From Bufo bufo (lineage: Eukaryota; Chordata; Amphibia; Anura; Bufonidae): DNA of 64,000 bases. The notes beneath the pieces are model-generated. The model had not been told where the DNA came from and ran no database searches. It saw nothing but the letters and a program-made list of their open reading frames with translations. Positions 33,127 through 59,625 of the stretch are shown here, in pieces. The first letter of the stretch is position 1. Each line of letters opens with the position of its first letter. The stretch is taken from assembly GCF_905171765.1 (NCBI RefSeq), contig NC_053391.1, forward strand, positions 187,808,559 through 187,872,558. Reading direction: 5' to 3'. The position numbers were made by a program, and so were the translations under genes.

Positions 33127-33330
33127 GGCTCCATTCACACATCCACAATTCCATTCTGCATTTTGCGGAATGGAATTGCGGACCCATACATTTCTATGGG
33201 GCTGCACGACGTGCGGCCCCGATCCGGAATTGCGGACCCGCACTTCCGGGTCTGCAATTCCGATCCTGAAAAAAATAGAACATGTCCTATTCTTGTCCAC
33301 AGTAGCGGACAAGAATAGGCATATTCTCTT
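33127..33330. mobile_element. PIF/Harbinger-type MITE, right end lost
   Basis: TAA at 33124-33126 precedes GGCTCCATTCACACATCC. Inner hairpins (TTGCGGAATGGAATTGCGG region, CTATTCTTGTCC and complement) match other copies. The right terminus is not found. Confidence 0.6.
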
Positions 33331-35120
33331 AGTGTCGGCAATGCTGGGTCCTCTCGGCAGTAGGATGGAAAGACTGTTAATCCCAGTCCCTTGGCTAAAC
33401 CCTGCCTCTACAGAAGTCTCCATCTGAAGGTGGAGCAGGTCACACATCCACTTTGTTCTTTGCAGGATTTCTACAAGACTGTTTGTCAGTCATCGGCACA
33501 TTCTCCATGATCCTGAAATTCCCTGTCTAATAACTTCTACAAAACCTATGACTGAATGTACGTAGTTCTAATTGGCCCCAACAAAGTTTACTAGAAAAGC
33601 CTGCGTATAACATTCTGGTTGCTTGAATTGTTGTACTCCATTGTTTTTGTGGATTTTTCAGGCTTGCATGCACTTTTCACTACTTTCTATTCAGAGTGGA
33701 TTTGACTGAAATCCCATCCATTGATACAGTATTAGGATAGAGACACCCGAACCGTTCTATCTGATTTAACCAACATAATCACATTAGCGATACACGTACA
33801 GTACATATGGTATTTTTTTTTTAGAAATCCACCCCCGACCCAACCAATCCACCCAACCAAACAGTGGGACCTGTGAAGGGACTGTTACCTGCTCCCCGAT
33901 GCTGGGTCCTGTCTTCACTGTGCTTTGGTCCCTGCACGTGACCTGTGGGGGCCGAAACACACTGAAGAGAACGGTGGACGCACAGCTGGAGCCCAGCACT
34001 GCGGAGCAGGTAACTATGTTTCCCCTGACAGGTCTTGCTGGGTGGAGATTTGTTTAAAAAAAAATGGGAACTGGAAGTTGGACAACCCCTTTAGGCTAGT
34101 AAGATACGAGATGGCTTTAATCCGAACAAGTAGAGGGCATATGGGCAACTGTCAGATTGAAACCGTCAAGTATGAAAGTCATTCTCTTCGAACGGTATCA
34201 TTTTAATCAGCAGAATCAGCCCCACCTACTAGTTACTTACTAAGAAACCGCTGAGCACTGTACATCACTCCTTTCGTCAACAATGAAGGCATTAAATGGA
34301 GTAGCAGTACATGTGTGACCACCACTCCATTCACACCCTTTTTTTGCTGCGGCTGTGTAGAGAGGAAGAATGCAGAAACCCCATCCTCGCTATCATGGGG
34401 ACCCAGCAGTCAGCCACTTATCACCTAGCCTGCAGATAGATAAGACATGTGGATTCTGGGAAAATCGTCTCACAAGTTCGCACTGCTAAATCACAAGTAA
34501 TGATGGTGACAGCATTGTGATGCACATGATAATGCAATCGCAACGGTAGCTGGTAGAAATGTACGCTTTCTTGCCCTTCGGCTGCCCCGTTCTGGAGATG
34601 GGAGCTGGTCCTAAAGGTAGGGACGTTGGTGGCATATCCTAGTGATATGCTATAAATGTTGAGATGAGACAACCCTTTTAAGATCACAAAGATTCCATGT
34701 AGACCTAACCTTGAAGGGGTTATCCGACTGTTTGTAACTGGTGACCTATGACCCCATATACCTGAATGGGGCTAAGCTGCACCTAGGCCACGTGACCGAT
34801 GGTTGTAACGTTACTGGCCTAAGTTAATGAGAAGACCATGGCACTCACAGTAGCGCAAGGGCCTTCTCAAATAGCTGATGACCAGATGTGGGGTCCCAAA
34901 TGTGAGCCTTTAGGCCATTTACCCACCAGATGCTTTGACACGAACTCAGATTTTTCTTTTAGTGCATGCATTCTTAGATTATGGGAATCTACTTGACCAG
35001 TGGAGTTATATTTTTTTTTTATAGTTCTATTTAAAAGCTGGGGAATATTTTTTTTATTATTATTTTTTGACTGTGACCAAGTCGGCAGTTCCCTTCCCTT
35101 ATTCTAGCAGATTTGTGTTT
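33331..35120. other. Intronic or upstream sequence with fragments of repeats only
   Basis: No gene is seen. Fragments ending in GACAACCCCTTTAGG near 34080-34095 and GACAACCCTTTTAAG near 34666-34681, and starting AGGGGTTATCCGAC near 34716, are single ends of TTAA-type elements. The last one is related to the element at 61155-61382. Confidence 0.5.
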
Positions 35121-35124
35121 TTAT

Positions 35125-35223
35125 TTTTATTTATTATACGCGCTTATATAGCACTACTATATTCTACAGCGCTTTACAGACATTAACATCAAGCTGTCCA
35201 CAATGGGGCTCACAATCTAAGTG
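35125..35223. mobile_element. SINE-like fragment
   Basis: The motif CGCTTATATAGCACTAC, then CAGCGCTTTACAGACATT and AATGGGGCTCACAATCTAA, is a sequence common as an interspersed repeat in fish and amphibian genomes. I recognise it by pattern only and cannot name the family. Confidence 0.45.
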
Positions 35224-35370
35224 TTTCACGCCCCTTTAACGAAAAACATGTGACCTCTATCCGTTAAGCCGGGTGATGCGGGATACTTTATTTACCCTGT
35301 TGCATGCCGGTGAGCTGTAAATGAGTCATCTGCGTTCATTGATCTTTCTCGCGGAGCGGTTGCCAGTGGT

Positions 35371-35380
35371 GTATTTATAG
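35371..35380 (+). promoter_or_regulatory. Possible TATA box of an alternative carrier promoter
   Basis: GTATTTATAG lies about 130 bp above the start codon, below a GC-rich patch (CGCGGAGCGG). A start about 30 bp downstream would give a short 5'UTR without introns. This competes with the upstream promoter at 23.2 kb. The CTCTCTCTTTGCAG at 35409-35422 can equally be a splice acceptor. Confidence 0.35.
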
Positions 35381-35422
35381 GTCCGCAGCTGAGGGGTTTT
35401 CATCGGTCCTCTCTCTTTGCAG

Positions 35423-35500
35423 AGCTCAGTTGGGCTTCCGTGCCGTAGAGAGCCTGTACTCCTGTGACCAAACCGATCTTCCAGAAGCAAATACTTGAAA

Positions 35501-35520
<20 letters not shown>
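35423..35520 (+). CDS. slc25a22: Carrier exon with start codon (coding 35501-35520)
   Basis: The coding part starts at ATG 35501 and ends in phase 2 before donor GTAATT at 35521. The noncoding part begins after a possible acceptor TTTGCAG at 35416-35422. It gives residues 1 to 6 and two bases of Ser7. Confidence 0.88.
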
Positions 35521-50330
<14,810 letters not shown>

Positions 50331-50883
50331 TTCAAGCATTCCATGGGACTTGAAGAAAAATGACCACACACGGATTGTGTCTTTACCTTCACTTTGGGAT
50401 AAATTGAACCGTTTTTTTCTATGACGCCAGAAGAAACTATTGGCACCTAACTGATTTTCATTGTTACCCCTGCTCCCATCCTTTGTTTAGCACTTTTGTC
50501 CTCCACCCCCAATTGTTTATATGCCTTTACTTGCTTACGTGAAATAGCACTTGTTTGCCGCAGTGACACATCAGGGGTATATAGGTACCTAGGGAGTTGT
50601 TAGTTCACTATGCATTCCCGATTTTCACGTCAGAGGGTAACTCTGGTATGTTAGCAGAGAGAATAAGATTGATATTGCAAGTCGCAGAGGGTTTTTATGT
50701 TCAGATAACTGCACCGTGGAATTCTTGGTCATCTCCAAGACTTGCATGTGTAGTATATTCTGGAAGTTATGGGTCTGGATGAGTGTACTTGAAACAAAAG
50801 CCGTCTGTGGAAGTGAACAAAACAATGGTTCACTGGGGCCAATATCATTTTGTGGAATGTCTGGTGCACATTCTGAAAGTGGT

Positions 50884-51595
50884 TCTCCAGGAATTAAAAA
50901 AATGAAAATACTTAAATATTATTTTGTAATAAATATATTCACAGATGCCTTTCATTACTCAGAATGGCTTATTTTGTCTAGGGAGCAATCATTAGGAGAA
51001 ATAAAATGGCCGGCGTCCTATCAGTACACACAAAACCTGTCCTAATCACACAGGAGGACAAGTTACTTTACCACAATGAGCCATAGTGCTGCCTCATCCT
51101 CCTCTCTGCTTGTCAGAAATCATGATCCTGAATACAGGTGAATCTCTGTGGGAATGGAGATGATGCGGAGGGTGAGGTGTGGCTAATGAGCAGCAGCACT
51201 TGTATAAAGTCTCCATTACCACAGCCCCACATTACCATAGTCTGTCCTGTCCGTCCTCTTTGTACTTCATGTCTCCTCATGAACTAAATTCCCCAGAGAT
51301 TCAGCTAAAGTTCTTATCTCTATTCAGGATCATTATCCCTGACAAGTAGAGAGGAGGATGAGGCAGCTCTTTACCTCAGTGTTGTAAAGTAACTTGTCCT
51401 CATGTGTGATCAGGACAGGTTCTGTGTGTACTGGTAGGACAGCAGCCATTTAGTTTCCCCTGATGATTGCTCCCCAGACAAAACGAGCCATAATAAATAA
51501 TGAATTAATTAAAGGTATTTGGGAATATATTTATTATAAAGTAATATATTTAAGTATTTTCATTTTCTTAATTCCTGAAGAACTCCTTTAATGTC
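50884..51595. mobile_element. About 0.7 kb fold-back element
   Basis: The left arm (TTCTCCAGGAATTAAAAAAA, CAAGTTACTTTACCACA) and right arm (complement, ending TTAATTCCTGAAGAACTCC) are inverted copies of about 240 bp, with a spacer between. Half of it also occurs at 21796-22032. It lies in the probable 3'UTR. Confidence 0.8.
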
Positions 51596-51879
51596 TAAAC
51601 TTGAATAATCTTCTGTGCAGCTACAGAAAAAGTGTTAGTTAATATCGTAAAATGCTTTGTATATATTTGTGTGTTGGCAGTGTTTCTGGTTCACAGCACT
51701 TGAACATATATTTAGTCACTATTAAATTTTGCAAATCCGATTGTAATTCACCAGCCACGATGACACATTGGCATTTGTTTTTGGCAAATTTTAAGAAAAT
51801 GGCCGGATCAATTCTCCTGTTGTGCACTAAAGAACACCATTCGACATGATTCACTTATCTAGTCGTCTGCTGCGGTTTA

Positions 51880-52255
51880 ATTCTTATTGGGTGGTTGGCC
51901 AATTTGTAATTGGTCAAAATGCCATATACAGTCTTGTATGCTCCATCCAAGCAATGTATGTTGTCTTAATGGAGGCCCACGGCTGCCCTGACGTCGGTGA
52001 AGTAAACATACTCCTTCTTTCTCTGGCTGCTCAGTGGTAGCTTCTATTCTGCGCAGGCCATGTCCATTTGCTGTTCAGCACCTGCGCAGAATAGAAGTTA
52101 TCTAAGAGCACTGCCATCTTGCAGTCCATAGATGCGGAAGATGAGAGGTGAGTAGGTTTACTTCACTGACACCAGGGCAGCCGGAGGCCTTTATTAGGAC
52201 AGCACACACAACTGTATATGACCTTTTTACAAATTACATTTTAAATTGGCCTTTC
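51880..52255. mobile_element. Fold-back MITE
   Basis: Inverted segments are visible: GCCAATTTGTAATTGG-type ends, CTTCTATTCTGCGCAGG with its complement, and GTGAAGTAAAC with GTTTACTTCAC. Exact ends and duplication were not resolved. Confidence 0.6.
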
Positions 52256-52262
52256 CCCTTAA

Positions 52263-52611
52263 AGGGAACCTGTCACCGGGATTTTGTGTATAGAGCTGAG
52301 GACATGGGTTGCTAGATGGCCGCTAGCACATCCGCAATACCCAGTCCCCATAGCTCTGTGTGCTTTAATTGTGTAAAAAAACCGATTTGATACATATGCA
52401 AATTAACCTGAATTATATGAGTGGCTCTTGTACAACTCGGACTGTTCATGCGTTTCATGGATTGTCATTAATCTGAATAGACCTCATTTAGTACTGTATT
52501 TCCTCTGCGGTGTCTGTTACATGGGAAATGTCTGGCCAGAGAAGGTTCCCCACCCCACAGCTGCTTACCGAGGTGCCTGGAGTTCTGATGAGACAGACCC
52601 TTTAATGTCTT
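52263..52611. mobile_element. TTAA-type element
   Basis: TTAA at 52259-52262 and 52612-52615 bound it. The left end is AGGGAACCTGTCACCGGG. The right end GACAGACCCT is only partly inverse, so the ends are diverged. Confidence 0.55.
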
Positions 52612-53489
52612 TCCTATAGGGGGCTGCTATTTTATGATTATGAATTTAAATATGATTTTCATGTCGGTGCAAATGAACTACGAGAGTATTATAAAATATT
52701 GCTTGACTCATACACGGTATTAAATCAGCCATAAAAATGCTAGATTAATTTGCTGGCCACATGCAGCACGTCACTGCGGAAGCCAGTCATTGGCTGGTGC
52801 ACTGCATGTGACCATGCGGGAACCGGATAATGGGGAGCAGGTATGTATGAATCTTCTGTTTAGAGAGGCAGGCTGTGGGCACGTGCTAAAAAGTCATTAC
52901 TCTCAGAGAACCACTTAGGCTGTCAAGGGTTTTGATACTGAGGGCTTATACTCAGATTGCTGAGGGTTTCCCATCCCCCCTGCTGATTAGCTCCAGTGCC
53001 TGGAAATACACAGCTCTGTCGCTTGTGCAGTGGATGTTGCTGGTAAGTGCAGCATTAGTCCCATTCAGTTCAGTGGGAGCAATACTGCAGTTACCGACCC
53101 TGTTAACTACACAATGGACAGAGCTGTGCGGTGTCAGACCCCAGCTTATCTGCTTTGATGGCTTCTCCTCAGGATAGGCCATCTTTATCAAAATCCTGAA
53201 CCAAACTATTTAACTGCTGTGGTTTTTGTTTTGCATTTATGAATGCTCCTAATTGTCAGTGTTCCTTTTTTATATAGATATACTTTTTATATGATATATT
53301 TTTGAGCACTTCCTTTTGTTGTTTTTCACAATATAATTCTATTTTGAATTTGGGTTAATTTACAACTTCATACTAGAGTTGTGTATTAGGTGCTAAAATG
53401 GTCATCAAATCCCTTTGTGTGAAAACCAGAAAGTCTTTCACAAAGGCGATCATATGACTGCATTCAATCCCAATTTAGTGCTAAATATG

Positions 53490-53645
53490 GCGAGAGATTT
53501 ATCGAAACTGGTGTAAAGGAAAGCTGTCTCAGTTGCCCATGGCATCCAATCAGATTTTCATTTTTTTACAAGGTGGAATCTGGTTGCTATGGGCAACTAA
53601 GCCAGTTTTCCTTTACACCATTTTGATAAATCTCCCCCATGGTTT
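53490..53645. mobile_element. Fold-back MITE
   Basis: GAGATTTATCGAAACTGG and TTTTGATAAATCTC are inverted ends, and GTTGCCCATGGCATCC faces GGTTGCTATGGGCAAC. It resembles a short palindromic repeat common in frog genomes. Duplication not resolved. Confidence 0.7.
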
Positions 53646-54561
53646 CCATATAGCACTGTATTATATGGGGGCGACTATTACCTCACTGTAAATGTGTTGC
53701 AGCACGTCTGCCACCATTAGCTTGGGGATGTAGACCACGGCAGGTTCATCTGATATGATAGTAGGAAGTTTGCACTAATACTTTTCTGTGTTTTGCACAA
53801 CTAAGCTGGTGTTGGTGAACATTTTTTAAAATCGGATCAAGTGTTTGCTATCTTTAAAAACAAAAAAAAATCTGTATGGACTGGGTGTGGATAGTCTTTT
53901 TAATAGAGTACTGTATTACCCAAGCATGAAATATGTAAGAAAAAATGTCTAAGTTCCTGCTACTTGTCTACATTGTTGCCTGGTTGAGGTAGGCCATGGA
54001 ATGCTGATTCACCTGGGGGCTACCAAGTTAGTCAAATTTGCAATGCTTTCTAGTTTGTAGACATTTGGTACACTTCTGGGGATCTGTATTATGTCACATA
54101 TACTGTGAATAAAGAAGTGACATGGGTGAAGGGGTTTCCGGTATTAGGACATTGGCCTATAGGCCAGCAATATCAGATCGGTGGGCTCCAACTCTCACTT
54201 GAATGGGACAAAGCTGCAGTACCCTGCACTGCCGCTACTAAGTAGACAACATGCGAGGAGACAGCCCCAGCAGCATCAAGCATCTGATTGGCTGGTTTAC
54301 TGAAAGTCATACCCCCACTGATCTACTATTAATGAGGATCAAGGCCATCTTGAGGATTAAGCCATCAATATTCTGATTCTGGAAAATCCCTCATTACACG
54401 AAGGGCTTCTAAGCTCCTGCATGATAGTTTATATTGGGAAGACAGCGATTCCATTCATAACTACCCTATATTCATGGCAACACTCCAGAGCATACAGGCA
54501 GTGTACAGTATACATGCATCAGTGGAACATTTAACAAAATCTTGAACGTCCTTGCAAATTA

Positions 54562-55057
54562 GGGTACTTTCACACTAGCGGTTTTCTTTTCCGGCATAGA
54601 GTTCCGTCCTAGGGGCTCAATACCAGAAAATAACTGATCAGTTTTATCCTAATGCATTCTGAATGGAGAGCAATCCGTTCAGGATGTCTTCAGTTCAGTC
54701 TTTTTGACTGTTCAGGACGGAGATAATATCGCAGCATGCTGCGGTTTTATCTCCGGCCAAGAGAACTGAAGACTTGCCTGAATGCCGGATCTGGCATTTT
54801 TTCCATAGGAATGTATTAGTGCCGGGTCCGGCATTCAAAATACTGTAAGGACGAAATGCGCAGACCGGTAAAAATGTGAAAAAAAAATAACGGATCCATT
54901 TCTCCGGATGACAAACGGAGAGGCGGATCCGTTCTTGCAATGCATTTGTAAGACTGATCCGGATCCGTCTACAAATGCTTTCCGTTTGCATGCAGATTGG
55001 CAGTTCCGGCGACGGAACTGCTTGCCGGATCACTCTGCCGCAAGTGTGAAAGTAGAC
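54562..55057. mobile_element. PIF/Harbinger-type MITE
   Basis: TTA at 54559-54561 and 55058-55060 flank GGGTACTTTCACACTAGCG and GCAAGTGTGAAAGTAGAC. The inner hairpin TCGCAGCATGCTGCGG is shared with 23943-24376. Confidence 0.88.
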
Positions 55058-55442
55058 TTATTCTTAAGTTTTGAGTAGAGAAATGTAAAAGTAATTTATG
55101 CATATAATAATGCTCCTGCGTTCTCTAGTTGTTGCTGATCCAAAATGTTTATCACATCCAGATAATATTGAATTTGATAGATGGATCTTCTTATAATGGG
55201 ACTGCCGACAGAAGACGTGGTCACATTATGTAATGATACAAGCCAGGAGCGTTCATGTAGATATTCCTCCATATGTTATTGCTTTGCATGGCTAATTTGT
55301 ATATACAGAGGAGTAGCCAGGGGTTGCTGCAATCCTGAAGATTACATTTTCTTCAAAAATGACTGAAATGATTTGATTATTTTATGAAAATGTGTGTTTT
55401 TATTTTTTTATTTTTTTTTGTTTGCTTTGTAACAAGTGACCA

Positions 55443-55448
55443 AATAAA
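55443..55448 (+). terminator. Candidate polyadenylation signal of the carrier gene
   Basis: AATAAA is followed by a GT/T-rich stretch (TTTGTGAATGTTTC) about 25 bp later, as expected for a cleavage site near 55465. It lies in unique sequence. An earlier candidate is AATAAA at 54108-54113. Confidence 0.45.
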
Positions 55449-55464
55449 GTCACATTTTGATGGA

Positions 55465-56230
55465 AAATCTTTGTGAATGTTTCTTTGCTCAAAATCCATT
55501 GAGGCAGGTTCATCACTGTTTTTATGCCATGCTATATTCTTGCATTAATTGGCAACTTTTTACCTGTTTGAAAAGTGTGAGGGACATGGCATCACACGGG
55601 CCAACAGATTCACAAAAATTGATGGTAGAAACCAACGTAAATTACAGTTCCAGTCTACTTCAGTTCATAGCTGGCATAGATTTGATGTTCTGCTGCATGG
55701 ACCGCCAGAAGAGGTGCCATGTTAATAAAGGGGCTGTGCCATGATATTAACTAATGGGAATAGGGAATAAGCATTTGATCTATGGGGGTCGGAGAAAAAG
55801 TACTCCTCATCAGGATGTAAAAATGTGGTGTGAACCTAGCTCAAATCAACACCTGCACAATAACCCCTTCCCTATGGCCACTTTCGCAGTATTTACATCA
55901 GTCTTTGACACTCATCGTGCTCCCGGAGGATGCACATCATTTCTGATGAGGCGCTTGGAGTGCAATCTGCTCCAGTCCCTGACATAAATTACGCCCGTTT
56001 CCAGGTGTAAATACTAGCGAATTTGCTGGGGCCTATGGCTCATACCCTGCCACTCCCCAGTGGCAAGGACTGCATTAGAACACCTGCGAAACAAAATCTG
56101 GTCGCCTTGTAACTTTTCTTTCTTTTTACACCAAACATGTGTTAGGAAATGACCTCCACTGTGTCAGTGAGATAGAGATGAGTAGTAAACATTTTATTGT
56201 TTGGAAACCCATTAAATAGGTACATAAGGG
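55465..56230. other. Intergenic sequence without recognised feature
   Basis: No gene, repeat with ends, or RNA gene could be supported here. Confidence 0.4.
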
Positions 56231-56236
56231 AAACTA

Positions 56237-56537
56237 CAGTGATCCCTCAAGATACAATGGCCTCAGTATTTTTAACATACAATGGTCTTTTCTAACTGAT
56301 AGTAAGTTGAAACTAGACTCAACATACAATGTCTCAGACCCAGATCCAACCAGTCAAGGTCATTTGTAAGGACTTGTTTTATCTGTCTTAATTATATGCT
56401 TACTTTTGTTAAATCTTCATTTTCTCTTATCTTGGATGACCTTTTTGGGCTTTGGAACCAATTACTCAACTTACAATGGTTTCAACATACAATGGTTGTC
56501 CTAGAACCAATTAATATTGTAACTTGAGGGACCACTG
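56237..56537. mobile_element. Pogo/Tigger-type MITE, 301 bp
   Basis: The ends CAGTGATCCCTCAAG and, reversed, CAGTGGTCCCTCAAG are inverted repeats, flanked by TA at 56235-56236 and 56538-56539. The interior repeats CAACATACAATGG and its variants. TA duplication and a CAGT start are typical of pogo-like elements. Confidence 0.85.
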
Positions 56538-57019
56538 TACAGAAACAGATTCTTGTCTGAGTTGCTGCTGTTCACACACTGAAGATTTTACTTCCATGGC
56601 ATTTTTTCTAAGGCTACTTTCACACTAGCGTTTTTTGCGGCTCCGTCATGGATCACCAAAAACTCTTCTGTTAAAATAATACAACCACATGCATCAGTCA
56701 TGAACGGATCCGGTTGTATTATTTCTTATATAGCCATGACGGATCCGTCTTGAATACTATTGAAAGTCAATGGGAGACGGATCCGTTTTCTATTGCGTCA
56801 GAGAAAACGGATCCGTCCCCATTGACTTACATTGTGTGTCTGGACGTATACGTCTTGCTCCGCACCACATCGCGGACAGAAAAATGCTGCTTGCTTGTCC
56901 GCGATAGGAGTGCAACCAAACGGTACGGAATGCATTTTGGTGCGTTCAGTTTTGTCCTCATTGACAATGAATGGGGACAAAACTGAAGCGTTTTCACCTG
57001 CTATTGAGATCCTATGACG

Positions 57020-58298
57020 CAGTGATGCCTAACCTACGGCTCGTGGGCCAAATCCAGCCTGTGAAGCTGGGTCATGCAGCCCGTGCAACTCCCTGGAAAA
57101 AGTCGAAGGCTTAACAATATGCCACATTCCCCACATTCATCAGCGCTGTGAGCTTTGTTATTGGTTGGTATGAGCACGCCAGAGCAATACAAGTCGGGTC
57201 AGGCAAGGGAAGCCGGCGGGAGCTGGAAGGAGGGGCCAGCTCACATGGTGGCTGTAGTAAGGAGAGCGGAGCTCGCTGCCCGAGGACCTTGGGCAACATG
57301 ACAGGGCTGCTGGAGAGGTAAGGAGCGTGGACTCATGTGACTGGTCCCTGGTGACCCTGCTCCCCCCTCCTATCACCCCACTAGTGACCCTGCTCCATCC
57401 TTCTCCTGTTGCCCCACTAGTGACCCTGCTCCAACCTCCTCCTGTTGCCCCACTAGTCGCCCTGCCCCCTCCTCCTTTCACCCCACTAGTGACCCTGCTT
57501 CCCCCTCCTCCTGTCACCCCACTAGTGACCCTGCTCCATCCTTCTCCTGTTGCCCCACTAGTGACCCTGCTCCAACCTCCTCCTGTTGCCCCACTAGTCG
57601 CCCTGCCCCCTCCTCCTTTCACCCCACTAGTGACCCTGCTTCCCCCTCCTCCTGTCACCCCACTAGTGACCCTGCTCCCCCCTCCTCCTGTCACCCCACT
57701 AGTGACCCTGCTTCCCCCTCCTCCTGTCACCGCACTAGTGACCCTGCTGCCCCTCCTCCTGTCACCCCACTAGTGACCCTGCTTCCCCCCTCCTCCTGTC
57801 ACCCTACTAGTGACCCTGCTTTCCCCCCCTCCTCCTGTGACCCTGCTTTCCCCCCCTCCTCCTGTCACCCTACTAGTGACCCTGCTTTCCCCCCTCCTCC
57901 TGTCACCCTACTAGTGACCCTGCTTTCCCCCCTCCTCCTGTCACCCTACTAGTGACCCTGCTTCCCCCTCCTCCTGTCACCCCACAGGTAAGAAGCTGAA
58001 CGGACTCCACCAACTATGATGGGATCCGTTCAGGATCCTGTCTTTTTACTGGACACAAAAGTGCTGCATATAAGGCTTTTTTGTCTGGTCTTTCGACAGA
58101 ATCTGCAACAGAGGCTCCAAACGCAGCCTCCAACGCAGATTTAATTTAAAGGCCTACATATTATGTATTTTAGTAATGCTCACACGTGCCCCCTCACAGT
58201 GTTAGCATTTCTTTCTGGCAAAGCTACCTGGTTCTGGCCCGCAAAATGTATACCATGTCTAGTGCGGCCCTCAGACGAAAAATGGTTGGGCACCACTG
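57020..58298. mobile_element. 1.28 kb hAT-type element with internal minisatellite
   Basis: The ends are CAGTGATGCCTAACC and, reversed, CAGTGGTGCCCAACC. The flanks CTATGACG (57012-57019) and CTATGACA (58299-58306) match at 7 of 8 bases. The interior has CTCGTGGGCCAAATCC at left and GGCCCGCAAAATG at right, and a minisatellite in between. Confidence 0.9.
57345..57985. repeat. C-rich minisatellite, unit about 30 bp
   Basis: About twenty units of CCCCACTAGTGACCCTGCT plus CCCCCTCCTCCTGTCAC follow each other with small changes. Both strands stay open over 450 bp or more (ORFs 57327-57773 plus strand and 57158-57730 minus strand) because the unit has no stops. Neither is supported as a gene. Confidence 0.95.
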
Positions 58299-58569
58299 CT
58301 ATGACAGAATTGAAAATGCACCGTGGCATTATTATAAAATTAAGCAACAATTTTTTCATTGTATTTAGCTTAGGGGAGGTACCAGGGGCATCCACAGATC
58401 TTATAGGGTCCCGTAGCAAAACTTACTATAAGTCCCCTGCCACACCCAGTTTCTTAGTACATGTCCGCCATGTTACTCCTATGCAATGTGGAATGCAAAG
58501 CACACCGCCCCAGATTTCCCAGGAATTTACATTTCTTCTTTTTTTTAAGTAGACAAAATCTTATTTTAA

Positions 58570-59325
58570 AGTATAACTGTCGTGTGTGTATTTATATATA
58601 TATAAAAAAAAATTTTTATATGAGTATTGGATTGTATTAATATCACCTTGGTGGCCCTATTTCAACTTTTCACTGTGTATTCAATTTCCCCTTAATTCCA
58701 CATTTTTGTTCCCTGTACTGCCTACTTTTACCTGTGCTTAAAATAGGGTTGCTAGGCATGGTCCGTCTATCTGTTGAAGGACGGAGGACGCTGCGTGCAG
58801 GGTCACATTACTGACAGCCAGGGACTGTAAGTAAATGATTAAAGCCAGGTCCTCCCCAGCAGCTGATAACAGTGCCTGGGCTGTGTGCACTTCTCCCTGT
58901 CCCTGCGCTTGGCAGACGCTCCCTCACTCAGCAGAGCTGGAGAATGCAGAGTTGGAGCAGCGCAGACCAGGGAAGGGAGATCTACCATCTGCTCAGTGTA
59001 TAAATGAAAGCAACATGTGGTAAGAGGACCCCTCTGTGCTGCAGGAGATTAACCCTTTAGGGGGGAGGGCTCTGGTTACTGACACTTTTGGGGGGCTAGT
59101 GTTAGTGGCTAGTGAGGGCAGGCGGGATTGGCCTCAGGGTGACGGCAGTGGCGACCATCTTAACTGAATAGTGAAATTGCAGTTTTATGCAGACTGGTTT
59201 CTAAGGGCTGAATTATATTAAATATGGGGTAAGTCAGTCTAATAGTAACTGATTCTGGAATATCATGTTATTAGTAACTACATATATGAAAATTGAAATT
59301 AGGGTCTAAATGTGACAGTTATCCT
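58570..59325. mobile_element. TTAA-type element
   Basis: TTAA at 58566-58569 and 59326-59329 flank AGTATAACTGTC and GACAGTTATCCT, which are inverted. The interior contains a GC-richer part near 58740-59030 and no gene. Confidence 0.75.
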
Positions 59326-59504
59326 TTAAAAAAAAAAAAGTCATAAAGTTATACCTGATCTCACCCATTTTATCTGACTTCTATGTCAGGAAAAAGTGGA
59401 ACAGGTGCTTCATAAATATGGCGCTCATTCTGAACATTGTACTTCTCAATGTATTCACACCAAACAACTGGCACAAGTACACTGATAAATATCCTGCTTA
59501 CCAT

Positions 59505-59625
59505 CTGTTACAAAGCTGGCTGCCTGTAGCCACCACAAGGGGGAGCTCAGAGCACAGGAATTTATTTATTTACAATATATAAACTGTAATTTGCACTGAG
59601 CTCTCCCTTTTGGTGGCTGCTTGAA
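59505..59625. mobile_element. Short fold-back element
   Basis: CTGTAGCCACCACAAGGGGGAGCTCAG faces CTGAGCTCTCCCTTTTGGTGGC across an AT-rich loop. Ends and duplication are not resolved. Confidence 0.65.

Larger units (their letters stand above)
50331..55460 (+). other. Likely 3'UTR of the carrier gene, with inserted repeats
   Basis: There is no further coding sequence. The first 500 bp are unique. Several AATAAA motifs occur, at 54108-54113 and 55443-55448 outside the fold-back elements and others inside them. The true transcript end cannot be fixed from sequence alone. Confidence 0.45.
56612..58330. mobile_element. PIF/Harbinger-type MITE interrupted by a hAT element
   Basis: TAA at 56609-56611 precedes GGCTACTTTCACACTAGCG. 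The copy runs to 57019 and resumes at 58307 with AGAATTGAAAATGC, then ends without a clear terminus. Inner parts hold the GACGGATCCG hairpins of the family. Confidence 0.7.

Noticed and set aside
35125..35223. tRNA-like or snRNA gene
   Set aside because: No A and B box spacing or cloverleaf could be seen; it fits a dispersed repeat fragment better.
35409..35422. Pyrimidine tract plus CAG as proof of an upstream exon
   Set aside because: It was kept only as a possibility because a TATA-like box 30 bp upstream makes a transcription start equally plausible.
57158..57773. Opposing ORFs of 190 and 148 codons
   Set aside because: Both translate a stop-free 30 bp minisatellite; the open frame follows from the unit and not from selection.
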